This document shows, piece by piece, positions 35,788 through 44,900 of a stretch of DNA of 64,000 nt. The stretch covers positions 69,763 through 133,762 of the forward strand of contig NZ_CP142674.1 of NCBI RefSeq assembly GCF_036365825.1, in the 5' to 3' direction. Positions within the stretch are counted from its first letter, which is position 1. Every line of letters begins with the position of its first letter. The position numbers were made by a program, and so were the translations under genes. A model generated the notes under the pieces. The model saw nothing but the letters and a program-made list of their open reading frames with translations. It was not told the origin of the DNA and ran no database searches. The stretch is from Qipengyuania sp. HL-TH1 (lineage in GTDB: Bacteria; Pseudomonadota; Alphaproteobacteria; Sphingomonadales; Sphingomonadaceae).

Positions 35788-36434
35788 GATTGCCTCCGCG
35801 GAAGAGCGGTCTCGGTGACGACCAGGACATCTCCCTTCGCCTCGACGAGAGCGGGGGTGTGCCGGATACCGAAATGGCTGGTGAGCTTGCCTTCCTGATC
35901 GAAGTAGAAGCGTCGCTGGTGGGTCTTCATGGACTCGAACGGAGATCCATCGACGAAGATAATCTTCGCCCGCTCGTCCGATCCGTGCCTGAGCGCCCAC
36001 TCGATCTCGGCGGGATTGTCGCCATCGACGAAGACCAGCTTCTTCGACAGACCCGAGGTAGCAAGCGGATTGACCCTCTGGCCGCGCGCCGCGATCAGGT
36101 TGCCCTGATGGTCGCGGATGTCGTTTTCGACCACGATGGCGGGATCGAATTCCCACGATCGCGTCTGTTCCGCACGGGACATGCCCGAGACGGGAACCGG
36201 GCGCATGACGCGGTCCTTCACCTTCGCGGCGAATTGCTGGTTCATCTCTTCGAGCTTGCCGGTCTCTCGCGCATGATCGAGCCGCGCTTTGATGACGGAT
36301 AGCAAGTCGGGTTCGATGACTGGCCAGGTCTGCCCCATCTGACCGTGATCCTGCGCCTGCGCGGTCAGCATCGAGGGCGCTGATACGGCAGCGCCAACGG
36401 CAATGCAGGAGACGATGGCGAGACGGTACCTCAC
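35784..36434 (-). CDS. traW: Pilus assembly protein TraW
   Basis: A 216-residue periplasmic protein with signal peptide (LAIVSCIAVGAAVSAPS). TraW marks are QTWPVIEPDLLSVIKARL, SWEFDPAIVVENDI, LVFVDGDNPAEIEWAL, KIIFVDGSP and RFYFDQEGKLTSHFGIRHTPALVE. GTG 36434 overlaps the S26-peptidase stop (GTGA) and places the signal peptide at the N-terminus. It works with TrbC in pilus assembly. Confidence 0.92.
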   Translation of the reverse strand: MRYRLAIVSCIAVGAAVSAPSMLTAQAQDHGQMGQTWPVIEPDLLSVIKARLDHARETGKLEEMNQQFAAKVKDRVMRPVPVSGMSRAEQTRSWEFDPAIVVENDIRDHQGNLIAARGQRVNPLATSGLSKKLVFVDGDNPAEIEWALRHGSDERAKIIFVDGSPFESMKTHQRRFYFDQEGKLTSHFGIRHTPALVEAKGDVLVVTETALPRRQS

Positions 36435-36952
36435 AGGATCGCCACTCCGGTTCCAACGAGGCGGTCGCGGCATACGAAGCCGATATGCGAATACCGGCTG
36501 TCGAAACCGTCCTTGTGGTGGGTGGCCGCGAACACGCAACCGTCGGGCACGACCCCCAAGGGCCCTTCGGTGAGGGCGTCGCCCTTCTTCGTGAGCGGTT
36601 TGGTAGAGACGATCCGTTCGCCGTTGACCAGCACGTCGCGGCCTTCCCGCGTCACGACATCGCCAGGGAGGCCAAAAGCGATCTTGGCAAATGCTCCGGG
36701 TTCTTCGCCGAAATACTTCTGCGTGACCGGATCGTGGCCCGGGTGGAAGATCACGTAGTCGCCGCGATCGGGAAACCGGCCACTCTCGACCAGAAAGGCC
36801 CAGTTCGGAAGTGAATCCGTCGCGTTAATCATGAAGGCGTGGCTTTCGCTCCAGTGCTGCAGCGACGTAACCGCGGTGCCGACGCCGAACAGGGCTGCGA
36901 TCGCGAGGAGCTTGCTCTTGGTCGACAGGCGCCTGGTTTCAGTTCTGGACAC
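36431..36952 (-). CDS. Conjugative signal peptidase TraF-like (S26)
   Basis: A 173-residue membrane serine protease. After an N-terminal helix (KLLAIAALFGVGTAV), the S26 pattern appears as NATDSLPNWAFLVE (catalytic Ser) and KIAFGLPGDVVTREG (catalytic Lys region), then GCVFAATHHKDGFDSRY. In related systems it matures the pilin or another exported substrate. The GTG at 36952 overlaps the trbI end. It is named TraF in RP4-type nomenclature and is unrelated to the thioredoxin-like TraF at 30820. Confidence 0.88.
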   Translation of the reverse strand: MSRTETRRLSTKSKLLAIAALFGVGTAVTSLQHWSESHAFMINATDSLPNWAFLVESGRFPDRGDYVIFHPGHDPVTQKYFGEEPGAFAKIAFGLPGDVVTREGRDVLVNGERIVSTKPLTKKGDALTEGPLGVVPDGCVFAATHHKDGFDSRYSHIGFVCRDRLVGTGVAIL

Positions 36953-37493
36953 CGCCCTGCCCTCCCCCGTTGGCAGCCATGAACGCCTGCATCTCCTGTT
37001 CGACACGCGCGCCCTGGCTCTGCTGAACATCGAGCGAGGCCTGTGCGATCTGCGGGCGCGGCACCTTCGCGTAGACGGCCGTCTTGACGCTCTGCGTGAC
37101 GTCCGGCACCTCGCCGCCGATCACCGCCTCGTGGACGAGAACCACCTTCCCGCTTTTCGAAAGCCCGGCGACCGTTTGGTCCAGCGCGGCCATGAACACC
37201 GCCGTCTCCTGAGCTGCCGTCTGTTCATCGGAACTCGAGCGAGCCTGCGCCTGGAGATATTCGCCGATGATGCCCTGCAGCTGGAGCTGCACGAACTCCT
37301 GCCGCCCTCCATCCTGCAAAACGAGGTTCTTAGTGACCCAGGCTCCCCACATGAAAATGGCGAGGGCAGCGGCGAGCAGGATGATCTCTCGCGGCGAGAG
37401 ACCGGCGAAACCACGCTTCGCGACGGCCGCCTTCGGCTTGCGCGCCGAATCATCAGGCGCGCGGAAGGACTGGGTTTCGAACAGATCAGTCAT
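36939..37493 (-). CDS. trbI: F-type conjugation protein TrbI
   Basis: A 184-residue protein with one N-terminal transmembrane helix (EIILLAAALAIFMWGAWVT) and a periplasmic helical domain (LVHEAVIGGEVPDVTQSVKTAVY, EQEMQAFMAANGG). This fits type-F TrbI, which affects pilus retraction in F. ATG 37493 lies within the end of the previous gene (8-bp overlap); frames reaching 37724 read through that gene. Confidence 0.85.
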   Translation of the reverse strand: MTDLFETQSFRAPDDSARKPKAAVAKRGFAGLSPREIILLAAALAIFMWGAWVTKNLVLQDGGRQEFVQLQLQGIIGEYLQAQARSSSDEQTAAQETAVFMAALDQTVAGLSKSGKVVLVHEAVIGGEVPDVTQSVKTAVYAKVPRPQIAQASLDVQQSQGARVEQEMQAFMAANGGGQGGVQN

Positions 37494-37836
37494 TGTCACC
37501 TCCAGCGACGTCGAATGCCGAGCGAAGGCTCGCGCGGCGGAAGAAAGCGATGAGAACGAAGGCGCCGCCGAGAACCGTGAAGACGATCGTCTGGAACTGC
37601 GCCTGCCGCGCCGCGTCGGCCGCGAGGAACCGCGCCGCGAGATTGTCGAGCTGCAACATGGTTCCTGACAGGGTGAAGCTGCCAAGGAGAATGAAGAACA
37701 GCGTCGCGACGCCCAGGGTCGCAAGCACGGTCGTGGCGATCCAACCTGTCAGCCGGAGGGCAACGACCATTGCGTCCTGACCTCGTTCGACCGGCGCGCG
37801 GGTCAGCGCCCGGTGTGCGAGAAGTTGAGCGTTCAT
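37486..37836 (-). CDS. Small membrane protein between traC and trbI (116 aa)
   Basis: The start overlaps the traC stop (4 bp) and the end overlaps the trbI start (8 bp). Two long hydrophobic helices are evident (VVALRLTGWIATTVLATLGVATLFFILLG and FQTIVFTVLGGAFVLIAFF), joined by a polar loop. The tail is acidic (AFDVAGGDND). I do not recognise a family. The place is not filled in the F operon, so it may be specific to alphaproteobacterial F-like systems (inference). Confidence 0.65.
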   Translation of the reverse strand: MNAQLLAHRALTRAPVERGQDAMVVALRLTGWIATTVLATLGVATLFFILLGSFTLSGTMLQLDNLAARFLAADAARQAQFQTIVFTVLGGAFVLIAFFRRASLRSAFDVAGGDND

Positions 37837-40388
37837 TCCGCCGCCTCCAGCATCTGATGGGTTTCGGGAAAGGCCACCGCCTCGATGGCATCGTGCATGG
37901 GGAAGCCCCGGTGGACGTAGTCCTCGATGTCGGCAAAGACGTCCGGGCTCGAAGAGTAGAGAGTGGCCGAGTAGCGATCGAGGACGAGCCGCCCGATGCT
38001 TTCCGTGTCCGGCCCGCGGATGAAGACATCCGAATAGTCCACTCCGTTGCGCTTGAGCGATCGAAGGAGTGCCTCGGTCATGTTGTCCATCTCGAAGCGA
38101 TCCGAATTGCGGAAGTCCGAGATCGTCTCGCCCTTCTGCTGGAGGATCAGGAACCAGTCCGAGTTTTCGAGCGCGGCGCGCGAACCTTCGGACTTGTAGT
38201 AATCGTGGATGGATTGCGTGGCGGTGATGAGCGAGCCGCCATACTTGCGGCAGGTGCGCGAATAGGTCTCAACGAAGTCGGCCATCGCCCCGCCCTTCAG
38301 CATCTGCCAAGCCTCGTCGATGATGAGCGGCTTGGGGATCGCACGGTCCATCCTGCGCATCACCTGCGAAGCGATGAACATGACCGATGTCAGGACCACG
38401 CCGCGCAGCTCCTCGCGTGTCGCGAGATCGGAAAGCTCGAAGACCGTGAGGTCGGCCGAAAGATCGAGATTGGCATCGCCGAGGAAGAACCGCCCGAAGG
38501 TGCCGGTCGATGCGAACGGCAGGAGCGAGGTCGCCAGATCGTAGGCGAACGGGTGCTCGGGCTGCTTGAGTGCCTCGATAATGTGATCGACCGTTCCGTC
38601 GCGACCCTGTGCCTCCCACACGGCATTCACCGCCTGGTCGATGAGGCCGCGCTCGGTATCGTTAAGCCGCGTCTCGTTGCGCGCCATCTGCGAGATAATT
38701 GACTTCAGCATCGCGAGGCAGTCGACCAGATAGTCGTCGTCGCCTTCGGCCAGCTCCTCGTCGATCATCCGGAACGGGTTGATCGAGATACCGGACGAGA
38801 GCTTGAACTCGGTGAAGGTGCCGCCAAGCGCCTTCGCCATGTGCTCGAAGCTGCGACCATCGTCGATGACGATCGTCTTGGCGCCGACGCCAGCGAAACT
38901 GGCGGTGAGGTCCTGCAAAAGCACCGACTTGCCCGACCCCGACTTGCCGGCGATCGCGACGTTGTGGTTGCCGGCGCCGTTCTGGAACGGCGACCAGAAC
39001 TGCGGTTGTCCGCGCCGCCCGACGAACAGGAGGTGCGGGATGTTCCCGCCGACATATTCACCCTGAATGGGAGCGATCGCCGCGACATTCGCGGAGCGCA
39101 TCGTGCGCAGACGCTTCATCCGCTTGTAATCGGAATCCAAGCCGTCGGCGAGCATCAGCGGGAAGTGGGCCATGAAAGCGGGTAGCTGGATGTGGGTCTC
39201 GTCGATCAGATCCCATCCGCTCGCCTTGTAGAGCGCCTTGAGGGTCCGCTCGCACGGTTCTCCACGGCCCTTCGGAGCGAGGATCGAGACGGCATAATAG
39301 CAGGAGACCAGCTTCTCCCCCTGCTTCACACGGTCTTGGATGAACTGCCACTCGGCCGCCTCGGTACGAAGCTTCGGAACGAGCTTCACGCCCTTCCCTT
39401 CCGCAAGCGAGCTGGTGCGCGCGAACTTGTAGCCCGCCTTGCTTTCCGAGGACTCCTGGCCGGGGATGATCCCGCAGACCGTCTGGAGCACCGGGCATGG
39501 CAGGTTCAGCTTCGGATTGAAGATATCGCCGATGATCTTCTGAGTATCCCAGGGAGCCCAGCGGTCGGGGAAGTTGCGCACCGCCATCGTCCGAATATCG
39601 AAACGCTCCGGAACGAAGTCCTTCATCTCAGGCACGCCCTCGACGGAGGTGCCGGTCGGGCGCAGCGACTGCGCATGGAGGATAAGTCGATCCTTCTCGA
39701 CATGAGTGACGAGATCGCGCCGCACGCACTGCTCGTTGATCGGATCGAAGCGGTTGTAGCCAGGCACTTCGTCGCCGGCACCGGTGGACGGCGCCAATAT
39801 CTCATCGAAGAAACGGATCAGGTCGGTCGGCTCGAACTGCCTGATCGGCACGTCGATCGATTCCAGCGCGGAAATTATGCCGTCACGCATCGTCACCAGA
39901 TCGTCGGTGGAGAGGCCGGATCCTTGGCTGATGCCGACCGACATGACGACGCGGTAATTGCGGACGAAGAACGGACCGTCGCTCGCGAGGGTCGACCATG
40001 CGCCGTTGCGCAGCTTGTCGAGACGGTGCTTGGCGAGCGTCTGGAAGACGCCCGAAGCTTTGAAGCGCGGCAGAGCCCAGTCCTGCAGCTTCTCTGCGAC
40101 GCGCGGAGAGGAATAGTTCGTCACGCTGAACTTGGTTCCGGGCAGGAGAATGTCCGAGAACAGCGAGCTGATGATGTCGTTCACCCGGTCGTTCGCACCG
40201 ACGAGGGGCGCGAGCTCGAGAATGAAGCCTTTCGACCGCACCTGATGGAAAATGCGCTTGCCTTCGTCGTAGGAACGATAGCCGAGGTAATGCGCGAGCA
40301 TGGGAACCTGCGGTGGGGCAGACTTGTGCTCAGGCTTGCGGCTGTCGCCGACTACCAGGTCCACGATGTTGCTGAATGCTTTCATCAT
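37833..40388 (-). CDS. traC: Type IV secretion ATPase TraC (VirB4-like)
   Basis: An 851-residue cytoplasmic ATPase energising pilus assembly. The N-terminal TraC-F domain (MLAHYLGYRSYDEGKRIFHQ) is followed by the P-loop AGKSGSGKSVLLQDL near residue 480. Next come Walker B-like PLIIDEAWQMLKGG near 675 and the family TQSIHDYY motif, which carries a sensor Gln. All key motifs are intact and the length is normal. A second Met two codons in is possible. It is 6 bp downstream of traV. Confidence 0.94.
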   Translation of the reverse strand: MMKAFSNIVDLVVGDSRKPEHKSAPPQVPMLAHYLGYRSYDEGKRIFHQVRSKGFILELAPLVGANDRVNDIISSLFSDILLPGTKFSVTNYSSPRVAEKLQDWALPRFKASGVFQTLAKHRLDKLRNGAWSTLASDGPFFVRNYRVVMSVGISQGSGLSTDDLVTMRDGIISALESIDVPIRQFEPTDLIRFFDEILAPSTGAGDEVPGYNRFDPINEQCVRRDLVTHVEKDRLILHAQSLRPTGTSVEGVPEMKDFVPERFDIRTMAVRNFPDRWAPWDTQKIIGDIFNPKLNLPCPVLQTVCGIIPGQESSESKAGYKFARTSSLAEGKGVKLVPKLRTEAAEWQFIQDRVKQGEKLVSCYYAVSILAPKGRGEPCERTLKALYKASGWDLIDETHIQLPAFMAHFPLMLADGLDSDYKRMKRLRTMRSANVAAIAPIQGEYVGGNIPHLLFVGRRGQPQFWSPFQNGAGNHNVAIAGKSGSGKSVLLQDLTASFAGVGAKTIVIDDGRSFEHMAKALGGTFTEFKLSSGISINPFRMIDEELAEGDDDYLVDCLAMLKSIISQMARNETRLNDTERGLIDQAVNAVWEAQGRDGTVDHIIEALKQPEHPFAYDLATSLLPFASTGTFGRFFLGDANLDLSADLTVFELSDLATREELRGVVLTSVMFIASQVMRRMDRAIPKPLIIDEAWQMLKGGAMADFVETYSRTCRKYGGSLITATQSIHDYYKSEGSRAALENSDWFLILQQKGETISDFRNSDRFEMDNMTEALLRSLKRNGVDYSDVFIRGPDTESIGRLVLDRYSATLYSSSPDVFADIEDYVHRGFPMHDAIEAVAFPETHQMLEAAE

Positions 40389-40394
40389 AGCGGC

Positions 40395-41048
40395 TCACTC
40401 CACCACGCCGGGGAACGAAGCGGCCTGACGCCGCGGCTTCGTCTCACGCGCCGCCAGTCGTTCCGACACCTGTGCTTCGATCGCGGCGATGGGATCGGGT
40501 CCTGCCGCTACCGCGACCTCCCTCGGCTGCGCGGCCTGACCCGGCGAAGCGCCGACAATGTCCGGCGCGATGGCGAGAAACGGAGGCGCGCTCTCCGCAG
40601 CCGCCAGGAGACCCTGATTGCGGGTCGGATGGCGGCCGCGCATAGCCATCGCGTCCATCGCATCGCCGCGACCGGGCAAGACGGCTTCGGTGCGGACCGT
40701 GCGCCGCGCGTGACTCATGCCCGTGGCATCGGTGTAGCCCGGGAATACGACCGCGAGCTCGTAGCTTGGAGCACTCCTCGCCGTCATCGGTGCAGCTGCG
40801 AGGACGGTGTTGTGAACCGGCGCGTCGATCCCGTCATCCATCTGGTACGGGCCGGCCGGATTGAGCAGGTCGGAGGAACTCGTCTCCTCGATCCGGGAGA
40901 TCGCGCTGTCGTCGATCACCGTGGAAGGCGCGCACACCCCGTCGGGGGCGTCGCAGCGAAAGCTGCCGCTCACATTGGTGCCGAGGGTGGTACAGCCGGA
41001 GACTAGGCTTCCGAAGACCGCGATGGCGAGGATGGCTTTGCTGTTCAC
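40395..41048 (-). CDS. traV: Outer-membrane lipoprotein TraV
   Basis: A 217-residue lipoprotein (VirB7-like) expected to join TraK and TraB in the envelope-spanning core. The signal peptide ends in LVSGC, giving a lipidated Cys near residue 17. The conserved Cys pair follows in SGSFRCDAPDGVC, and the rest is Pro/Ala-rich. GTG 41048 overlaps the dsbC stop (GTGA). Upstream in-frame sequence belongs to dsbC. Confidence 0.88.
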   Translation of the reverse strand: MNSKAILAIAVFGSLVSGCTTLGTNVSGSFRCDAPDGVCAPSTVIDDSAISRIEETSSSDLLNPAGPYQMDDGIDAPVHNTVLAAAPMTARSAPSYELAVVFPGYTDATGMSHARRTVRTEAVLPGRGDAMDAMAMRGRHPTRNQGLLAAAESAPPFLAIAPDIVGASPGQAAQPREVAVAAGPDPIAAIEAQVSERLAARETKPRRQAASFPGVVE

Positions 41049-41913
41049 GACGCACTCCCTTGAATCCAGCTTTCGAGGAATTCGCGCGGACGGAAGCCGT
41101 GGACGACGGCGCCATCCTCGCGGACGATTACGGGGGTTCCGTTGAAGCCGTGCTTGCGAGCGAAAGCCTCGTTCGCGTCGAGACCGGAGGTGTCGCAATC
41201 CGATCCGGTCGTGATCGACCCGCCGTCATAGGCCTGGTTGACGGCCCGGCGCTTGTCCGGCGAACAGATGACCGCTTCGGAGATGGGGCGGGTGCCGAGC
41301 ACCGAGATCGGCCGCTCCACGACCTTCACGTTCAACGTCTCGAGGGTTTCGTGGAGACGCTTGCAGTAGCCGCAGCGGAAATCGCTGAAGACGGTGAGAG
41401 TCCTCGCGCCGCGGCCCATGACGACCGCACCGTTTTGCGGCAGTGCAGCGAGTGCTCGCGGATCGATCTGATCGTCGATCGAGGCGGTGTCTGCGCCTTG
41501 CTGCCCCGGCGCTTGGGCGGGATCGGACGATGACGTGTCCCCCCTCCCCCAATGAGCATATCGGGGTTCATCTCCAGCAGCCGCGCCGCTGTCAGATCCT
41601 GCTTCGTCTCCATGTCGTACACGCGGCCGATGATGAGATAGCGGGCGCCGTGATCGATGTAGAACAGGTTCTGACGGGCCTGGACCTCACACACCCCCTT
41701 GATCTTCTCGCAGTCGATCGCTGTGATCTCGGTCTTTGGAAGTCGTTCTGCGAGGGCCTTCTCGACCGACGGGCCCGAACTCTGTGCCAGCGCGGCAGCG
41801 CCCATTGCGATCCCGCCGCCAGTGGCCAGGATGAGCAGTCCCTGAAGGACCCGTTTGACACCGCTCCTGTAGCTGTCGCCGCCGGAGGCCGGAAGAATGC
41901 GTTGGTTGTTCAT
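41045..41913 (-). pseudogene. DsbC-family disulfide isomerase, frameshifted in a G-run
   Basis: The N-terminal half (41913 to about 41545) has a signal/anchor segment (LLILATGGGIAMGAAALAQ) and a DsbC dimerisation domain (IDCEKIKGVCEVQARQNLFYIDHGARYLIIGRVYDM). It runs into GGGGGAGGGGGG (41550-41539) and out of frame. The C-terminal half continues only in another frame as GDTSSSDPAQAPGQQG and TVFSDFRCGYCKRLHE, with a CGYC active site. One extra G would restore a ~290-residue protein. It should serve TraN/TraU folding. Sequencing error or slip-strand variation is possible. Confidence 0.85.
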
Positions 41914-41918
41914 GAGGC

Positions 41919-43232
41919 TCAGTTCCTGATGAAAGTGCCGTCAAGGAACACGACCTCGACGCTGGCGCCGGTGGGCATCTCGACGACTGGCTGATATTGC
42001 TCGGCGCGCTCGATGAGATATTCGGAGAGCATCTTTCCGGAATTTTCAGCGCCCCCTCCAAAACCACGGAGGGCAATGTCACCCGCGCTCGGGCTCGGAA
42101 GGCGTGAATCGCCATCGCGATCTTGCCCGACCGCCGCTATGGGAACACTGAAGGCGCTGTTCACCGCATTCCCGGCGCCACTAACGAGACCGGCAAGGAA
42201 GGCTTGCGTCGTGAGCGAACCTTCACGGCTAATGACGCGGCCGCGAATGCCGACCTTGCCGCCGAACGCGATGAAGCCCTGAACCTCGGACACCGCAAAG
42301 CGCCCACCGGGCTGAGCGCACGTCATGCGCTGTAGCTTCACGTAGACCTTCTCGGAGGAGAGGTCGCCATACGCCGCGCCGTTCACCATGCATCCCTGCA
42401 CACGCGTGGCGAGAAGGCGCCCCTCGCTGTAAACCGAGCGCGCGGGCCCGGTGATGCGCAGAAGCACCGGCAGCGGATCGCTCTGGCTACGGGTGTTCGT
42501 GGTCGCATCCACCCCCACCACCACGGTCGCTTTCGCGATCGAGTTGGGCGGGAGATAGTTCGGCGAATCCGTGTAGACCGCGGGCGACTTGGACGCGTCG
42601 ATGCGCGACCCGGTGCCGCCATTCGCGCTGAACGACACCATCTGGACGTCGTTGCTGCGTCGGGGCGGCTGAGGTGCCGCCGCGGCAGGCGATGAGGAGG
42701 GGGCAACCCCCAGCGCCTGCGCGGCGGCCACCGGCCCGGGAGCACTGGGGCGTGCATTGCCACGGCTCGCCTGCTGACGGAGCTGCTCGTTCTCGCGCTC
42801 GTATGCCTCGAGAACCCGCTGGCCATCGCGGGCCATAGCGGCGTTCTCGTTGCGCAGGCTGTCGACCTGCGACTGAAGCTCCATCATCTGCCCGGCTTGC
42901 GCTTCGACGCCCTTAAGCCGCTGGCCTTGGGAATTGATCTCGCCCTCGTACATGGCGACCCATTCCTGGTCGACGCGCTGCCGGTTCATGAGAGCATCGG
43001 TCGAGACCGTGGTCTCGGTTCCGTCGTCCATCGCCTGCTCGATCGTGTCGTCGGTATCGAGGACATACATCGACCCGGCGATCGCGATCACGCCGACCAG
43101 CCCATACATGAGCATCTTCTGACGCTTCTGCGTCTGATCGTTTTCCGCGATCAAGCCACTCTCGTCGAGCTCATCGTGCTCGTCCTGTTCCGCAGCGTCG
43201 AGATCCTTGGGTTTGCGCTTCAGGAAATCCAT
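41919..43232 (-). CDS. traB: Conjugal transfer protein TraB (VirB10-like)
   Basis: A 437-residue envelope-spanning scaffold. An acidic cytoplasmic tail precedes a transmembrane helix (MLMYGLVGVIAIAGSMYVL, about 40-58) and a coiled coil (about 95-160, LKGVEAQAGQMMELQSQVDSLRNE). A Pro/Ala-rich linker leads to the C-terminal beta-barrel domain (NYLPPNSIAKATVVVGVDA, GCMVNGAAYGDLSSEKVYVKLQRM, VVFLDGTF). All expected parts are in order. Confidence 0.93.
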   Translation of the reverse strand: MDFLKRKPKDLDAAEQDEHDELDESGLIAENDQTQKRQKMLMYGLVGVIAIAGSMYVLDTDDTIEQAMDDGTETTVSTDALMNRQRVDQEWVAMYEGEINSQGQRLKGVEAQAGQMMELQSQVDSLRNENAAMARDGQRVLEAYERENEQLRQQASRGNARPSAPGPVAAAQALGVAPSSSPAAAAPQPPRRSNDVQMVSFSANGGTGSRIDASKSPAVYTDSPNYLPPNSIAKATVVVGVDATTNTRSQSDPLPVLLRITGPARSVYSEGRLLATRVQGCMVNGAAYGDLSSEKVYVKLQRMTCAQPGGRFAVSEVQGFIAFGGKVGIRGRVISREGSLTTQAFLAGLVSGAGNAVNSAFSVPIAAVGQDRDGDSRLPSPSAGDIALRGFGGGAENSGKMLSEYLIERAEQYQPVVEMPTGASVEVVFLDGTFIRN

Positions 43233-43237
43233 CTCAG

Positions 43238-44035
43238 TTACCTTCCTGTGGGGACGACGACATAGGCGGCAGTCGCCTGCCCGCTCGCGAGGTCGCGGTT
43301 TGAAATGCTGACGGCGATCGCACCGTCGCCGGCGATGAGCTCTTCCTGCAGCGTCATGGGCGCCGCGCCGGTGTTCTCGATCCGGAGGACCTTGCCGGTC
43401 ATGGTGGGGCTGCGATATTCGCTGACCAGCTGCACCTTGATGTCGCCGACATTGACCGGGGCTCGTGCTGCGTCGCTGATCTCGAAGCCGGTTACGGGAC
43501 GCTGTTCGAACATCGCACGGACGAGACCTACCGCGCGATCGTCGAGTGACGCGGCCTGCAGCGTCTCTGCCTGCGGTTGCGGGTTCTCGATATCCGCATT
43601 GGCCACGAAAACCTGCAGCGCACCGTCGCCGGACACCTGACAGTCGAACTTGTAGACGTAGCCCTTCTGCGTCGTGCCGAAGAACGAGATGTTCGGCTTC
43701 GTGTACCCTTCGGGAACCGAGAGATAGATGTCGCCGCGGGTCGGCTCGTGAACGATCGCGAAGTCTTCCGCCTCGATCCCGGTTTGCACACGGGATACGG
43801 CGACGAACTGGTCGTCCTTGAGCGCGATCCGGGTGAGGTCGGACTTGGAGGCCTGGCAGCGCACCTCCCCGTTATCGACGGCGAGGATGTGTTCCTGTGC
43901 GAGCGCGGGGACGGCAGACATCACGAATGCGCCGGCAATGAGAGCGGCCCCGCCCAGGCGCGTCAGGTAGCAATCGAGACGCGAGGCGAGAAGGCCGCCC
44001 GACACGATCATGAGCGAGGAAATGGCCGGGTTCAT
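43238..44035 (-). CDS. traK: Conjugal transfer protein TraK (VirB9-like)
   Basis: A 265-residue secretin-like core protein. The signal peptide lies inside a longer N-terminus (LIAGAFVMSAVPALAQEH), so the true start may be internal; ATG 44035 is kept because it overlaps the traE stop (ATGA). The mature region (VYKFDCQVSGDGALQVFV, LVSEYRSPTMTGKVLRIENTGAAPM) matches TraK, which forms the outer-membrane ring with TraV and TraB. Confidence 0.9.
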   Translation of the reverse strand: MNPAISSLMIVSGGLLASRLDCYLTRLGGAALIAGAFVMSAVPALAQEHILAVDNGEVRCQASKSDLTRIALKDDQFVAVSRVQTGIEAEDFAIVHEPTRGDIYLSVPEGYTKPNISFFGTTQKGYVYKFDCQVSGDGALQVFVANADIENPQPQAETLQAASLDDRAVGLVRAMFEQRPVTGFEISDAARAPVNVGDIKVQLVSEYRSPTMTGKVLRIENTGAAPMTLQEELIAGDGAIAVSISNRDLASGQATAAYVVVPTGR

Positions 44036-44595
44036 TCTTCCTCTCCTTCTTTCACGACGACGCCGAAACCCTTCAGGCGGAGCGAGACGCCGGTGTATTT
44101 CCAGTGGAACTCGAAGACCTTGTGTTCGCGGCGCACATCGCGCGAACCCACGATCGTATGGAGGACGCCGCCGACTTGGCTGGTGAGCTCGTCGGGGTTC
44201 GTCCTGATCCAGTCGATGGTGACGAACTGGGTGACCTGCGAGCCTTCCTGCTCCGCCATGATCTCCATCAGCTTCGCCTTGAGCGCGCCGCGCGATTCCG
44301 GTGCGGCGATGGCGACGATGCCATCAAGCCAGTATTGGAGCGTTTCGGGCGAGCGGTTGAGCGCGAGCTGCGCAGTGTCACGGGTCACCGCCTCGAGATA
44401 TTCGGGCGTGACCGATGAGGAGCTCAGCGTCATTTCGTTGGAAAGGATCGGCTGCAGCACCACTTCCCGATCGCGGGTCGATGCGGCCGTGAACATCACC
44501 ACGACGAGGATGCCGAGAACGATGCAGATGAGCGCAAGAAGGTTGCGCTGTTTCAGCGTCCGTTGTGACGCCTCGTGAGCAAGAGATAGTTCCAT
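44032..44595 (-). CDS. traE: Pilus assembly protein TraE (VirB5/8-like)
   Basis: A 187-residue inner-membrane protein with one N-terminal helix (LLALICIVLGILVVVMFTAA) and a periplasmic domain (VVLQPILSNEMTLSSSSVTPEYLEAVTRD, FVTIDWIRTNPDELTS, WKYTGVSLRLKGFGVVV). Length and pattern fit F TraE. Only one base separates it from the traL stop. Confidence 0.92.
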   Translation of the reverse strand: MELSLAHEASQRTLKQRNLLALICIVLGILVVVMFTAASTRDREVVLQPILSNEMTLSSSSVTPEYLEAVTRDTAQLALNRSPETLQYWLDGIVAIAAPESRGALKAKLMEIMAEQEGSQVTQFVTIDWIRTNPDELTSQVGGVLHTIVGSRDVRREHKVFEFHWKYTGVSLRLKGFGVVVKEGEEE

Positions 44596-44596
44596 G

Positions 44597-44881
44597 TCAG
44601 CCCGCCATCACACGAAGATGAGAAGGCGGAGCGACCTTCAGACCAAAGAAACCGCCCGGCAGATGCCAATAGGCAAAGTGCAGGACCCAATACATCGAAC
44701 GCCCGGCTTTAAGTTTGCGATAGAAAAACCATGCAGCGACACTGAGGAGAAGTCCGATAACGATGTGCTGCGCGAGAATTCCCCAACCGAACGGAATCAG
44801 CATTATGAGGAATTCATCCAGCGTCCAGAACCCGATGAGCTCGGGGTCGTCGAGATGTCTTGGGATGGAATATTGGTCCAA
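44597..44881 (-). CDS. traL: Pilus assembly protein TraL
   Basis: A 94-residue inner-membrane protein beginning LDQYSIPRHLDDPELIGFWTLDEFLIML, the usual TraL N-terminus, with a second hydrophobic segment HIVIGLLLSVAAWFFY. The TTG at 44881 is the start in register with the family; in-frame sequence further upstream is the leader after traA. The weak TTG codon and the hairpin just upstream may keep TraL low relative to pilin. Confidence 0.9.
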   Translation of the reverse strand: MDQYSIPRHLDDPELIGFWTLDEFLIMLIPFGWGILAQHIVIGLLLSVAAWFFYRKLKAGRSMYWVLHFAYWHLPGGFFGLKVAPPSHLRVMAG

Positions 44882-44900
44882 AGGTCGTCTCCGCCAGTCA

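Noticed and set aside
35515..36456. 313-codon frame covering traW in another register
   Set aside because: Only its last 90 codons look like a protein. The rest is traW read in the wrong frame.
39192..41006. 604-codon plus-strand frame opposite traC and traV
   Set aside because: It crosses two well-supported genes antisense. Composition is typical of reverse-frame shadows in GC-rich DNA.
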